Origin: Pseudomonas borbori
GTDB lineage: Bacteria > Pseudomonadota > Gammaproteobacteria > Pseudomonadales > Pseudomonadaceae
Direction of reading: 5' to 3'
Assembly (NCBI RefSeq): GCF_900115555.1
Contig: NZ_FOWX01000011.1
Span: 62,001 to 126,000 of the forward strand
Length of the DNA: 64,000 bases
The notes beneath the pieces are model-generated. The model worked only from the letters and a program-made list of their open reading frames with translations, had not been told where the DNA came from and did no database searches. Positions 27,645 through 37,772 of the stretch are shown piece by piece (the stretch's first letter is position 1; each line of letters begins with the position of its first letter). Made by a program: the position numbers and the translations under genes.

Positions 27645-29021
27645 ATGCTTGGGAATGCGGGGTTGCTGGTTGGCTTGGGCTTACTGATTTTCATGGCGCT
27701 GCGCGGAGTGAATATATTCATCGCGGCCCTGTTCTGCGCCCTGATGGTGGCGCTGAGCAATGGCTTGCAAGCCCCCCAGGCGCTACTCGAGCATTTTCCT
27801 TTCGGTCCGTTGGGTGCCTTTACCTTTGCCGGTAAGTTCTTCGTGCTGTTCCTCTGTGGCGCCATCTTTGGCAAGGTCATGGCTGCGAGTCAGGCGGCCA
27901 GCAGCATTGCCCAGGCGATTACGCGCAGTCTCGGCATTAGTCGGACCCTGTGGGTCACCATGCTGGTCTGTGCAGTGTTGACCTATGGCGGGGTGGTGGT
28001 GTTTGTAGTGATTTTTACCATGTATCCCCTGGGTATCACCTTGATGCGTGAGGCCAACCTGCCCAAGCGTTTGTTCTGTGCCGCCACGGCGTTGGGCGCC
28101 GGTACCTTCACCATGACCGCTATGCCGGGTACGCCCTCGATTCACAATGTCATCGCCGCCAGCGCCTTGGGCACCGATCTGTTTGCCGGTGCCTGGATTG
28201 GTGTGGCAGCGAGCGTGTTGATGGTTGTGTTGGGCATGGCTTACGTTCAGCGTGAATGGCGCCTGGCGCGCGAGCGCGGCGAGGGTTTTGCGGCCAATGC
28301 ACAGGATTTACGCATGGAACAATTGGCCAGTGCGCCGGGTTCCGGGCCGCATTGGGGGCTGGCTGTCGTACCTATCCTGGTGGTGCTGGGCGTCATCATA
28401 CTGCCGCGCGTGCTGCTGCTGAGTGGCGCGATCGCCCCGGGACAGGGCCTGCTGGGTCAGTTGCTGGGCTTCAGTCTGCAGCAGCCGATTCTCTGGCCGA
28501 GCCTGGCCCTGGTTTTCGCCACTGGGATTGCGGTCATGCTGTTCGCTGGCTTGCGGAGCAATACGCTCGCGCTGCTCGGCCAGGGGGCCGACGATGCGAT
28601 CATGCCGCTACTGAACACAGCTGCGGTGATCGGCTTTGGTGGCGTGGTCACCCAGACCCCCGGCTTTGCCCAGTTTGCCCAGTGGGTTCTGACGGTGGAT
28701 TTGCCGCCGCTGTTGTCGATTTTTGCCTCGGTCAGCGTGGTTTCGGGGATCGTAGGTTCTTCCTCCGGCGGTTTGCAGATATTCATGCAGACCCTGGCGC
28801 CGAAATACCTGGACATGGGCGTCGAGCCCGAAGTCCTGCACCGTATAGCCAGTATCGCCTCGGGTGGCTTTGACTCGCTGCCACACTGCGGAGCAGTGAT
28901 TGCCATGCTGATGATCATGGGCTTGACCCACAGGCAGGCTTACAAGGATATTTTCATCGTGACGGTATTGATTCCGGTGATCGCTGTGCTGTTCTGCATC
29001 GCCTTTTTGAGTGTGTTCTAG
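27645..29021 (+). CDS. GntP-family permease (gluconate/organic acid transporter)
   Basis: 458-residue inner-membrane transporter of the GntP family, with about 12 hydrophobic segments: MLGNAGLLVGLGLLIFMAL at the start and DIFIVTVLIPVIAVLFCIAF at the end. Family blocks: FGKVMAASQAASSIAQAITR, GTFTMTAMPGTPSIHN, and the C-terminal SGIVGSSSGGLQIFMQTLAPKY and GGFDSLPHCGAVIAML. GntP members import gluconate, fructuronate, citrate, lactate or similar acids by proton symport; the substrate here cannot be told. GGAGGT precedes the ATG by 7 bases. No catabolic gene adjoins. Confidence 0.85.
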   Translation: MLGNAGLLVGLGLLIFMALRGVNIFIAALFCALMVALSNGLQAPQALLEHFPFGPLGAFTFAGKFFVLFLCGAIFGKVMAASQAASSIAQAITRSLGISRTLWVTMLVCAVLTYGGVVVFVVIFTMYPLGITLMREANLPKRLFCAATALGAGTFTMTAMPGTPSIHNVIAASALGTDLFAGAWIGVAASVLMVVLGMAYVQREWRLARERGEGFAANAQDLRMEQLASAPGSGPHWGLAVVPILVVLGVIILPRVLLLSGAIAPGQGLLGQLLGFSLQQPILWPSLALVFATGIAVMLFAGLRSNTLALLGQGADDAIMPLLNTAAVIGFGGVVTQTPGFAQFAQWVLTVDLPPLLSIFASVSVVSGIVGSSSGGLQIFMQTLAPKYLDMGVEPEVLHRIASIASGGFDSLPHCGAVIAMLMIMGLTHRQAYKDIFIVTVLIPVIAVLFCIAFLSVF

Positions 29022-29051
29022 CTGTCCGGATAGTCGGCATGCCTGCATACG

Positions 29052-29093
29052 CCCCCCCCCCCGCTTTTAACTGAAAAGGGCATCCGGGGGGGG
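29052..29093. repeat. Homopolymer inverted repeat C11...G8
   Basis: A run of 11 C (29052-29062) and a run of 8 G (29086-29093) flank a CTTTT AACTG AAAAG hairpin, giving a potential long GC stem 30 bases after the permease stop. It may act as a terminator. Long homopolymers are also slippage- and sequencing-error-prone, so exact lengths are uncertain. Confidence 0.55.
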
Positions 29094-29223
29094 CATGGAA
29101 TGCCGGTCAATGCCCACGATTACGCCCGCAAGGGCGATGATGGTGCAATGTCAAGGTCGCTTCGCTTGGAAAATATCGTTAAGGTGCGGGTATGGTTTGC
29201 AGGTTATTTTTAGAGGAGTTGCG

Positions 29224-29505
29224 ATGAGCGAGGTGTTGTCCATTCACCATGACCTTGTGGGTCATCAGTTCGAGACCACAGTGGATGGTGATCGTGCGTA
29301 CCTGGCCTATATGGATTTGGGCAAGCAGACCCTGGACATCTATCGCACCTTCGTGCCGAACACCTTGCGCGGTCGTGGTATTGCCGCGGCATTGACCGAG
29401 CATGCCCTGCAGTACGCGGAGCGCATGGATTATTCGGTGATTCCCTCGTGTTCCTACGTCGAGCGTTATATGGAGCACCGTCAGCGCCATAGAGCCAAAG
29501 GCTGA
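29224..29505 (+). CDS. GNAT-like N-acetyltransferase (YjdJ/COG2388 type)
   Basis: 93-residue short GNAT domain. The CoA-binding motif appears as TFVPNTLRGRGIAAALTEHAL (V-P-x-x-R-G-x-G), preceded by strands AYLAYMDLGKQTLDIY and followed by VIPSCSYVERYM, all standard for this compact acetyltransferase group. Substrate unknown. ATG 29224 is chosen over the longer frame since TTAGAGGAG is correctly placed. It converges on the DAHP synthase gene with a shared terminator. Confidence 0.85.
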   Translation: MSEVLSIHHDLVGHQFETTVDGDRAYLAYMDLGKQTLDIYRTFVPNTLRGRGIAAALTEHALQYAERMDYSVIPSCSYVERYMEHRQRHRAKG

Positions 29506-29521
29506 GGTAGATGTTTGCGAA

Positions 29522-29548
29522 AACGCCGGGCAGAGCCCGGCGTTTTTG
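29522..29548. terminator. Bidirectional terminator between acetyltransferase and DAHP synthase genes
   Basis: AAACGCCGGGC (29522-29532) and GCCCGGCGTTT (29536-29546) form an 11-bp stem with a 3-base loop. T-tracts lie on both sides (29544-29548 on plus, 29524-29521 on minus). Confidence 0.9.
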
Positions 29549-29560
29549 TGTCTGTGGCAT

Positions 29561-30637
29561 TTAGCCGCGATGACGTTTGGGCAGTACATCCTTGAGTTTG
29601 GCATGCATGCTGCGCAGGGTTTTTTCGGTGCTGTCCCAGTCGATGCAGGCATCGGTGACCGACACGCCGTACTTGAGCTGGTTGAGGTCCTTCGGTATCG
29701 ATTGATTGCCCCAGCCCAGATGGCTCTCGACCATCAGGCCAACGATCGATTGGTTACCTTCGAGAATCTGGTTGGCGACATTGTCCATCACCAGCGGTTG
29801 CAGTGCCGGATCCTTGTTCGAATTGGCATGGCTGCAGTCGACCATGATGTTCGGGCGGATACCGGCCTTGGTCAGCTCCTGCTCGCAAACGGCAACGCTG
29901 ACCGAGTCGTAGTTCGGCTTGCCGTTGCCGCCGCGCAGCACCACGTGGCCGTAGGCATTGCCCTTGGTGGTGACGATGGACACGCCACCTTCCTGGTTGA
30001 TGCCGAGGAAGCGGTGCGGGCTGGAAACCGATTGCAGTGCGTTGATCGCTACGGTCAGGCCGCCGTCGGTACCGTTCTTGAAACCAACTGCCGAGGACAG
30101 GCCCGAAGCCATTTCCCGGTGAGTCTGTGATTCTGTGGTGCGTGCGCCGATGGCCGACCAGCTGATCAGATCCTGCAAGTACTGTGGGGAGATCGGGTCG
30201 AGGGCTTCGGTAGCGGTTGGCAGGCCCATTTCCGCCAGGTCACGCAGCAACTGGCGACCGATGTGCAGGCCGTCCTGGATCTTGAACGAGTCGTCCAGGT
30301 AGGGGTCGTTGATCAATCCTTTCCAGCCCACCGTGGTACGTGGTTTTTCGAAGTACACGCGCATCACCAGATACAGGCTGTCCGACACTTCTGCTGCGAG
30401 CGCCTTGAGGTGTTCGGCGTAATCGTGGGCGGCTTTGATGTCGTGAATCGAGCAGGGGCCGACCACCACGAACAAGCGATGGTCTTTGCCATCGAGGATG
30501 TCGCGAATCACCTGACGGCCAGTGGCGACAGTGTGCAGCGCGGCATCGGTCAGCGGAATTTCGCGTTTGAGCTGATCGGGCGTGATCAGGGTTTCGTTGG
30601 AGGCAACGTTAAGGTCATCGATCGGTAAGTCAGCCAT
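29561..30637 (-). CDS. 3-deoxy-7-phosphoheptulonate (DAHP) synthase, class I
   Basis: 358 residues; condenses erythrose-4-phosphate and phosphoenolpyruvate at the entry to the shikimate pathway. Seen: FVVVGPCSIHD (metal/PEP site), MRVYFEKPRTTVGWKGLINDP, SWSAIGARTTESQTHREMASGL and NIMVDCSHANSNKDP. The set matches the AroFGH-type class I enzymes, which are feedback-regulated by an aromatic amino acid; which one is not clear. Start at 30637 (MADLP) is chosen as conserved in Pseudomonas; ATG 30649 four codons earlier is possible. Monocistronic. Confidence 0.93.
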   Translation of the reverse strand: MADLPIDDLNVASNETLITPDQLKREIPLTDAALHTVATGRQVIRDILDGKDHRLFVVVGPCSIHDIKAAHDYAEHLKALAAEVSDSLYLVMRVYFEKPRTTVGWKGLINDPYLDDSFKIQDGLHIGRQLLRDLAEMGLPTATEALDPISPQYLQDLISWSAIGARTTESQTHREMASGLSSAVGFKNGTDGGLTVAINALQSVSSPHRFLGINQEGGVSIVTTKGNAYGHVVLRGGNGKPNYDSVSVAVCEQELTKAGIRPNIMVDCSHANSNKDPALQPLVMDNVANQILEGNQSIVGLMVESHLGWGNQSIPKDLNQLKYGVSVTDACIDWDSTEKTLRSMHAKLKDVLPKRHRG

Positions 30638-30782
30638 CGTGCTTTTCATCAGGTCAGGGTCGTCAGGTCACGGGTGCCGGCCGCCAGCGCTCCCCGTGTG
30701 GCGGAGCGCAGCATTTATGAGCACAGCGGGGATACGGAACCTTAGCGCGTTACAGGCGGGCTAGACAATGGGTCTAAGGTCG

Positions 30783-31220
30783 TTAAACGGAATGAAACGG
30801 CGATTGCAGGCTGGCATTGGAGAACTCGGCCGCGTGTTGGGCGATCCATTCCTCGGCGATGCTCTCGATCGCCAGGTGCTCGCCCAGTTCGAGTTCGCGT
30901 TGCTGGCGGTAGTGTTCGATCTGGCAGACCTGTTCGACCATGCGTGCACGAAATAACGTGTCTTCGTCGATAAAGGCAATGCCGACCAGGTAATCTTCGG
31001 GCTGTTTGCGGCACCAGGCCACCACCCCGGGGTAGCGTGCCTGCTCGCCAAATAGCGGGATGCGCAGCTCGATCGCGGTGCCACGACGAAAGCCGCATCT
31101 GCAATTGCACGCCACCCCGCCGAGACTGATATTGTTGAGCCGCTGTTTGGGGATAAAGGTCTGTTTGCGGAGTACCAGCTCCACCGGCATATCGCTGGGG
31201 TGACGCAGAAAATGTCGCAT
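30783..31220 (-). CDS. PilZ-domain protein (probable c-di-GMP receptor)
   Basis: 145 residues with a PilZ domain from the N-terminus: RHFLRHPSDMPVEL contains the RxxxR motif and NNISLGGVAC the [D/N]-x-S-x-x-G motif, together the c-di-GMP binding signature. A C-terminal helix follows (QQRELELGEHLAIESIAEEWIAQHA). No other domain, so it probably acts by binding a partner. Two cysteines sit in CNCRCGF right after the NISLGG loop, an unusual cluster. Neighbours do not indicate the target. Confidence 0.85.
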   Translation of the reverse strand: MRHFLRHPSDMPVELVLRKQTFIPKQRLNNISLGGVACNCRCGFRRGTAIELRIPLFGEQARYPGVVAWCRKQPEDYLVGIAFIDEDTLFRARMVEQVCQIEHYRQQRELELGEHLAIESIAEEWIAQHAAEFSNASLQSPFHSV

Positions 31221-31615
31221 GACAATCGCTTCCCTATGCCATTAATTTGCCATCGTTTTGGACAGTATAGTGACTGAATCGCAACTGACCGACTGTGCTG
31301 CGGATCGTCAGCTTGCTGGCTCTACCCGGTACTTCGCTGGTGATTTTTACCCGCACAGGTTGTAACGATTGCTGCTGGACGCACCGGGAACTGCTGGTAT
31401 TGGTCTTGCCGATCACGCGCCTGGCCGGGATCGACGGTCGACCATGCGGGCCTGGCTGCACGCCATGAGGTGTTTCACTGCCGACGCTGTTTGTCGTGCG
31501 GGATGGGCGCGCATTCGTTTGCGCCTGGCTGATTCGCTCGAGGCCTTGAGCGGGGCATTGGCCCGCTCGGATGGTCGCACATGGTGGCCGAATACTTACG
31601 GATATTGAGGTGAGC
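31221..31615. other. Intergenic region, nothing recognised
   Basis: 395 bases between the divergent PilZ and 5'-nucleotidase genes. A 79-codon frame on plus (31369-31608) has no family or ribosome-site support. Promoters for both genes must lie here but none stands out. Confidence 0.4.
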
Positions 31616-32521
31616 ATGAGCACGGGAATGGGCGACAAGCTGGTGCTGGCGATTTCCTCGCGGGCGCTGTTCGATCTGCGCGAGAGTCATCGTGTGTACG
31701 AGGGGGAGGGGGTCGAAGCCTATCGCCGCTATCAGATCGAACATGAGGACGAGATTCTCATGCCCGGTGACGCTTTCCCCCTGGTCGAGAAGCTGCTGGG
31801 GTTGAACAGTGCTTTGGGCCAGGCGCGGGTGGAGGTGATTCTGGTGTCGCGCAACAGCGCCGATACCGGCTTGCGCGCGTTCAATTCGATCCAGCACTAC
31901 GGCCTGGGCATCTCGCGCGCGGCCTTTGTCGGCGGGCGCAGCCCCGATCCCTATCTGGCGGCGTTCGGCTGCCATCTGTTTCTCTCGACGCACGCCGAAG
32001 ATGTACGCAGCGCGCTACGCTCGGGATTCGGCGCGGCCACCATCCTCTCCGGTGGGGCGCGGCGGGCCGCGAGCAATGAGCTGCGCATTGCCTTCGACGG
32101 CGATGCCGTGCTGTTTTCCGACGAGTCCGAGCGGGTCTATCAGCAGGGTGGCCTGGAGGCCTTTCAGAGCCATGAGCGTGAGTCGGCTCGTGAATTGCTT
32201 GGCGGTGGGCCCTTCAAGCCCTTCCTGGCTGCCCTGCATCTCCTGCAGCAGGAGTTTCCCGAGGAGGCCTGCCCGATTCGCACGGCCCTGGTCACTGCTC
32301 GTTCGGCTCCAGCCCACGAGCGGGTGATCCGTACCTTGCGCGAGTGGAATATTCGCCTGGATGAGTCATTCTTTCTGGGCGGGCTGGAGAAGGCGGCGAT
32401 TCTCGAGACCTTCGGTGCCGACGTTTTCTTCGACGACCAGGCGGGACACTGCGAGAAAGCCCGCGAGGTCGTCGCTACCGGGCATGTCCCCCATGGAGTG
32501 AGCAACGAGCCGCACCTCTAG
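31616..32521 (+). CDS. 5'-nucleotidase (PF06189 type, cytosolic)
   Basis: 301 residues; removes the 5' phosphate from nucleoside monophosphates. It matches the cytosolic 5'-nucleotidase-1-like bacterial family, with DKLVLAISSRALFDLRESH at the start, EVILVSRNSADTGLRAFNSI, the acidic motif RIAFDGDAVLFSDESERVY (DxD catalytic site of the HAD fold), CPIRTALVTARSAPAHERVI and ETFGADVFFDDQAGHCE. No signal peptide. ATG 31616 has GAGG five bases upstream; the open frame starts earlier but without homology. Confidence 0.85.
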   Translation: MSTGMGDKLVLAISSRALFDLRESHRVYEGEGVEAYRRYQIEHEDEILMPGDAFPLVEKLLGLNSALGQARVEVILVSRNSADTGLRAFNSIQHYGLGISRAAFVGGRSPDPYLAAFGCHLFLSTHAEDVRSALRSGFGAATILSGGARRAASNELRIAFDGDAVLFSDESERVYQQGGLEAFQSHERESARELLGGGPFKPFLAALHLLQQEFPEEACPIRTALVTARSAPAHERVIRTLREWNIRLDESFFLGGLEKAAILETFGADVFFDDQAGHCEKAREVVATGHVPHGVSNEPHL

Positions 32522-32688
32522 ATTTGTGGGTTGTCCTGTTGCGTAAGCCTGAATCCGGGTGCCGTATCCAGCGGCTCTCAGCCACGCTCATATAACCATT
32601 CGTCCTGAACGGCTGCAGTTTTGTTGACTTGCAGATGGCACTGCTAAGCTCAAGTTAGGCCTGCCAGCTAGGCAGTCTAGGAGGCCGC

Positions 32689-33189
32689 ATGATTCGCTCG
32701 ATTCTCTATGCTACCGACCTTGGTCTTTATGCTCCCTATGTCTTGCAACATGCCTTGGCCCTGACTCGTGCTTTCAATGCCAGCCTGTATGTCGTGCATG
32801 CGGTGGAACCAATGGGGTTGTTTGCCGAGTCGGTGCTGCAAACCTATCTGGATGAAGAGCGTCTCAAGGAGTTGCGCACTAAAGGCTTGAGTACGGTTAT
32901 GGCGAGTATCGAGCAACGGGTATTGGAGGGGTTTCGTGATGAGCTCGGCGAGTCCCAGCATGAGCTCGAGGTGATCCGTGCGGTGCAGGTGGTGCAGGGC
33001 GATCCGCCCCTGGTGATTCTCGAGGAGGCGCAGAAACGTGGAGTGGATATGCTGGTCGTCGGCAGCCACAGCCATGGCGCCGGCCTGGATATCCCGTTGG
33101 GGCGTACGGCGGCGCGTCTGGTGCAGTTGTCCGAAGTGCCGGTGTATCTGGTGCCGATGCTGCAGCACCGAGCCCGGGGGGAGGTCTGA
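32689..33189 (+). CDS. Universal stress protein (UspA family)
   Basis: 166 residues, single Usp domain. Seen: SILYATDLGLYAPYVLQHALALTRAFNAS at the N-terminus and the ATP-binding pattern VVGSHSHGAGLDIPLGRTAARLVQLSEVPVYLVP (G-x2-G-x9-G-S/T related). It would bind nucleotide and help survival in stress. ATG 32689 has TAGGAGG upstream. In P. aeruginosa a Usp gene (PA1753, from memory) also precedes cysB. No Anr box was found in the 167-base upstream gap. Confidence 0.88.
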   Translation: MIRSILYATDLGLYAPYVLQHALALTRAFNASLYVVHAVEPMGLFAESVLQTYLDEERLKELRTKGLSTVMASIEQRVLEGFRDELGESQHELEVIRAVQVVQGDPPLVILEEAQKRGVDMLVVGSHSHGAGLDIPLGRTAARLVQLSEVPVYLVPMLQHRARGEV

Positions 33190-33246
33190 GGGCTATTTAT
33201 ATTTTGAAGAATAATCGGCAAGGCCAAATATAATCATCTAGATTAA

Positions 33247-33269
33247 ATGGTTAAACCATATATATGGTT
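33247..33269. promoter_or_regulatory. Operator-like palindromes upstream of cysB
   Basis: ATGGTT-A-AACCAT (33247-33259) and AACCATATATATGGTT (33254-33269, perfect 16-bp palindrome) share a half-site, giving three alternating ATGGTT/AACCAT copies in an AT-rich stretch. It lies 53 bases before the cysB ATG, a position suited to autoregulation by CysB or control by another factor. Confidence 0.5.
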
Positions 33270-33313
33270 ATATAACGCCGCCGGCCATTGAACGGCTGCT
33301 TATTCTGCTTTGA

Positions 33314-34297
<984 letters not shown>

Positions 34298-34316
34298 GAG
34301 GCGTTCGAGTAGGAAG

Positions 34317-34341
34317 AAAACCGGCCAGGTGCCCGGTTTTT
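34317..34341. terminator. cysB terminator (shared with cysH side)
   Basis: AAAACCGG (34317-34324) and CCGGTTTT (34333-34340) form an 8-bp stem with an 8-base loop and a T-tract (34337-34341). A-tract on the left arm allows function on the minus strand as well, for the convergent cysH. Confidence 0.8.
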
Positions 34342-34405
34342 CTGCGGGTCGGCGCATCAGAGGTTGTGAAAATATCGCAGTAGGCGAGAGTTTTTTCACA
34401 AGCTC

Positions 34406-35140
34406 TCAGTTCTTCGCGATCAGGTTGCCGGCGTGCAGGCCGCACTCCTTCTGCGTGGCTTCCTCCCACCACCAGCGGCCTTCGCGCTCGTGCTGGTTGG
34501 GCAGCACGGGGCGGGTGCATGGTTCGCAGCCGATGCTGATGAAGCCGCGCTCGTGCAGGCTGTTGTAGGGGATTTCCAGCATGCGGATATAGGCCCAGAT
34601 GTCTTCGCTGCTCATCTGCGCCAGCGGGTTGAACTTGTACAGGGTGTTTTCCGCGGTGGAGAAGGCCGTGTCGATTTCCACCACAGCGACCTGGCTGCGG
34701 GTGCCGGGACTCTGGTCGCGGCGCTGGCCGGTAGCCCAGGCCTTGACGGTGGCGAGCTTGCGCCGCAGCGGGGCGGTCTTGCGAATACCGCAGCATTCGC
34801 TGTGGCCATCCTTGTAGAAGCTGAACAGGCCTTTTTCCTTGACCAGGGCCTCTAGCGCGGTCGCCTCGGGGGAGAGTACGTCGATGGCGATGCCGTAGTG
34901 CTCGCGCACCTGCTCGATGAAGCGGTAGGTCTCCGGGTGCAGACGGCCGGTGTCGAGGCTGAAAACCTTGACGTTTTTATTCAGCTTCCAGGCCATGTCC
35001 ACCAGTACCACGTCCTCGGCGCCGCTGAAGGAAAGCCACAGCTCATCACCAAAGTGCTCGAAGGCAAGTTTGAGAATGTCCTGGGGCGACTTGCTGGCGT
35101 AGCTTGCGGCCAGTTCGGCTACATCGAATGGGTGGCTCAT
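34406..35140 (-). CDS. cysH: Phosphoadenylyl/adenylyl-sulfate reductase
   Basis: 244 residues; reduces activated sulfate to sulfite. Seen: [20 protein letters not shown] (PP-loop), [17 protein letters not shown], a double cysteine in [16 protein letters not shown] and a second pair in [10 protein letters not shown], four cysteines that bind the [4Fe-4S] cluster of APS-type reductases. So it is probably APS reductase, as in other pseudomonads, not a cluster-free PAPS enzyme. Start MSHPF at 35140 is chosen by homology. It is another Fe-S client in this window. Confidence 0.93.
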   Translation of the reverse strand: MSHPFDVAELAASYASKSPQDILKLAFEHFGDELWLSFSGAEDVVLVDMAWKLNKNVKVFSLDTGRLHPETYRFIEQVREHYGIAIDVLSPEATALEALVKEKGLFSFYKDGHSECCGIRKTAPLRRKLATVKAWATGQRRDQSPGTRSQVAVVEIDTAFSTAENTLYKFNPLAQMSSEDIWAYIRMLEIPYNSLHERGFISIGCEPCTRPVLPNQHEREGRWWWEEATQKECGLHAGNLIAKN

Positions 35141-35372
35141 CGGGCTGGATTCCTGGTTGGGGTGGCGCTGGGAGGGTGCCGCCAGGCGATTGAGCCTGGT
35201 GTGTTGGCATCCTCGGGACGCTCTGTGCGTCGATGGTAGCAAAAAGGCGTTATAGCGCTAAATAACCAAGTGCAAGGATGACCATCTTGTTTGGGTATAA
35301 GCCGTGCGTTGCGCAGCCTCCGACGAGCCGCTAGAGTGCCGCCTTCTTTCAAGCCCAAGCTAGGAGTGTCCC

Positions 35373-35990
35373 GTGGAAATCGCTTGTCTCGACCTGGAAG
35401 GTGTTCTGGTCCCGGAGATCTGGATCGCCTTCGCGGAAAAAACCGGCATCGAATCGCTGAAGGCGACCACCCGGGATATTCCGGATTACGACGTGCTGAT
35501 GCAGCAGCGCTTGCGCATCCTCGATGAGCATGGCCTGAAGCTGAACGACATCCAGCAAGTCATCGCCACCCTCAAGCCGCTGGACGGCGCGGTGGAGTTC
35601 GTCGACTGGCTACGTGAGCGCTTCCAGGTGGTGATCCTCTCCGACACCTTCTACGAATTCTCCCAGCCGCTGATGCGTCAGCTGGGGTTCCCGACGCTGC
35701 TGTGCCACAAGCTGGTCACCGACGAGAACGATCGCGTGGTGAGCTACCAGCTGCGCCAGAAGGATCCCAAGCGGCAGTCGGTGATCGCGCTCAAGAGTCT
35801 CTACTACCGCGTACTGGCCGCAGGCGACTCGTACAACGACACCAGCATGCTCAGCGAGGCCCATGCGGGCATCCTGTTCCATGCGCCGGAAAACGTGATT
35901 CGCGAGTTCCCGCAGTTCCCGGCGGTGCATACCTTCGATGATCTCAAGCGCGAGTTCATCAAGGCGTCCAATCGCGAGCTGAGTCTGTGA
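35373..35990 (+). CDS. thrH: ThrH, phosphoserine phosphatase / homoserine phosphotransferase
   Basis: 205-residue HAD-family enzyme starting at GTG, with TAGGAG at a good distance. The nucleophile motif is CLDLEGVLVPEIW (DLE in place of DxD), typical of ThrH. Later motifs VILSDTFYEFSQPLMRQLG and the K/acidic box AAGDSYNDTSMLSEAHAGILF match the phosphoserine phosphatase group. In P. aeruginosa thrH sits after cysH in the same way. Acts on phosphoserine and can transfer phosphate to homoserine. Confidence 0.93.
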   Translation: MEIACLDLEGVLVPEIWIAFAEKTGIESLKATTRDIPDYDVLMQQRLRILDEHGLKLNDIQQVIATLKPLDGAVEFVDWLRERFQVVILSDTFYEFSQPLMRQLGFPTLLCHKLVTDENDRVVSYQLRQKDPKRQSVIALKSLYYRVLAAGDSYNDTSMLSEAHAGILFHAPENVIREFPQFPAVHTFDDLKREFIKASNRELSL

Positions 35991-36056
35991 TCGCAGCGGC
36001 GAGCCTGCAAGAGTAGGGCGAAGGCGGTCGTCCCGATACTCGCTTGCGGCTTGCCG

Positions 36057-37400
36057 CTACATCCCCTCCAGCGTTTCCAGCAAGACCTTCACCTTGGTGA
36101 TGGACTCCTGGTATTCCGCCTGCCAGTCGGAATCGGCGACTATCCCGCCGCCGCCCCAGCAACTGATCTGCCCGTCCTTGGCCAGCAGGCTGCGGATGGC
36201 AATCGAGCTGTCCAGCTCACCACGCACGTCCAGGTACAGCAACGAGCCGCAATAGAGTGCGCGGCGGGTGGGTTCCAGTTCGTCGATGATCTGCATGGCG
36301 CGGATTTTCGGTGCGCCGGTGATCGAGCCGCCGGGGAAGCTGCCGGCGATCAGATCCAGGGCGTCTTTGCCTCGTGCCAGCTCGCCGGTCACCGCGCTGA
36401 CCAGATGGTGCACGTTGGGATAGCTCTCCAGGGCGAACAGTTCCGGCACGCGCACCGAGCCGATCGCGCAACTGCGGCCGAGATCGTTGCGCAGCAGATC
36501 GACGATCATCAGGTTCTCGGCGCGATCCTTCAGGCTGGCCAGGAGCATTTCGGCTTGCGCGGCATCCTGCTCGGGGTCGCTGTGGCGTGGGCGTGTGCCC
36601 TTGATCGGACGGGTTTCCACGTGACCTTCACTGACGCGCAGGAAACGTTCGGGCGAGAGGCTGATGATCGCGCCGTTATCCGCCAGGGCCAGGTAGCCGG
36701 CGAAGGGGGTTGGGCAGGCGGCACGCAAGGCGCGATAAGCCGTCCAGGGGTCGCCCCGGTAGTGGCTGCGAAAGCGTTGGGCAAAGTTCACCTGGTAACA
36801 GTCGCCGGCCTGGATATAGGTCTGGATGCGTTCTATGGCATGGCGATAGTCGTTTTCATCTATATCTGCCCGAAATGCCCCCTCCAGCTTGAAAGGCGCC
36901 TGCGTTTGCGCTGGCGGTGCCTCGAACAGCTCGATCAGGCGCTGCTGCCGTTCACGGCTCAGCGCTGGATGAAACATCAGCTGGCTGGTGCCCAGATGAT
37001 GGTCGGTGATCAGGGCCCAGGGATACAAGCCAAGTTGCGCGTCGGCCAGGCCCAGGTCGTCGCTTGCCTGTTCGGGCATGGTTTCCAGGCGCCGGCCGAA
37101 GTCGTAGCCCAGGTAGCCAATCAAGCCGCCGACGAAAGGCAGTGGGCAGTCCTCAGGCGCTTTGGCCTCACCCAGTGCGGCCAGACTGGCACGCAGGCGC
37201 TGGAGGAAGTCCTTGGCCGGTTCGTCAGGCATCGGCGTCAGCTCGGCCGTTGGCCAGGCGCTGATCAGGTCATAGCGTCCCCGTAGGGCGGCCGGGCGGC
37301 CTGCATCCAGCAGCACCGCCCCGGGCGCGTGATAGACAGCACTGAAGTAGGTGGCCGGGTCGGCACGGTAGGGTAGGGCGTGTATAAGGCAAGTAGGCAT
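36057..37400 (-). CDS. pabB: Aminodeoxychorismate synthase component I
   Basis: 447 residues; converts chorismate and ammonia to 4-amino-4-deoxychorismate for folate. Seen: GGLIGYLGYDFGRRLE, the lysine that attacks chorismate in RPIKGTRPRH (PIKGT distinguishes PabB from TrpE), MIVDLLRNDLGR, SFPGGSITGAPKIRAM and CWGGGGIVADSDWQAEY. Its amidotransferase partner PabA is not in this window. It converges on thrH with a 66-base gap and no obvious terminator. Confidence 0.93.
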   Translation of the reverse strand: MPTCLIHALPYRADPATYFSAVYHAPGAVLLDAGRPAALRGRYDLISAWPTAELTPMPDEPAKDFLQRLRASLAALGEAKAPEDCPLPFVGGLIGYLGYDFGRRLETMPEQASDDLGLADAQLGLYPWALITDHHLGTSQLMFHPALSRERQQRLIELFEAPPAQTQAPFKLEGAFRADIDENDYRHAIERIQTYIQAGDCYQVNFAQRFRSHYRGDPWTAYRALRAACPTPFAGYLALADNGAIISLSPERFLRVSEGHVETRPIKGTRPRHSDPEQDAAQAEMLLASLKDRAENLMIVDLLRNDLGRSCAIGSVRVPELFALESYPNVHHLVSAVTGELARGKDALDLIAGSFPGGSITGAPKIRAMQIIDELEPTRRALYCGSLLYLDVRGELDSSIAIRSLLAKDGQISCWGGGGIVADSDWQAEYQESITKVKVLLETLEGM

Positions 37401-37756
37401 GCGAGGCTTTCAGAGGCGCGCGGCAGGCGATTGTAGAACGCCAGCAGCTTTCATCCTAGAGCTTCTGTCTGACTGTCGTGCGCAGGCGGGAGCGCTCGTT
37501 GCCTGGTCTCGGATTGCCCGTGGGGGGCAGAAATTACGCGGCATGCTTCGACAGGTTGCTACTTCTCTGTCGAGCTGCCTCGCCCATCGCTTATGCGTTC
37601 AGTAAAACCTGAGAGACTGGGAAAAATCGCTTGCCTGCTGCGACCGCCGTCGGGCGGCTGCAACTGCGTTGCGCTACGTGAAAAGTGCGGGCACTTGGCT
37701 CACTGAACATTCCCGCTCCTTGCGCAGCGCGCCTTGCCTAGCCGTCGCTCGCTACA
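37401..37756. other. Intergenic region between pabB and the PyrD-like gene
   Basis: About 370 bases with small hairpins such as CCGCC-GTCGGGCGG near 37640-37660. Its right border is a diverged end of the 16-bp inverted-repeat family seen at 57.8 kb. No gene was recognised in either strand. Confidence 0.4.
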
Positions 37757-37772
37757 TTTTTCAACGGCCTGC
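37731..37772. repeat. Diverged half-copy of the terminal-inverted-repeat element
   Basis: 37757-37772 is TTTTTCAACGGCCTGC, identical to the 16-bp repeat end at 57883-57898. The bases before it (CTTGCCT...CGCTAC) resemble the reverse complement of the other end at 57757-57795. The complementary end is not visible, so this is a fragment. It abuts the stop codon of the PyrD-like gene. Confidence 0.55.
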
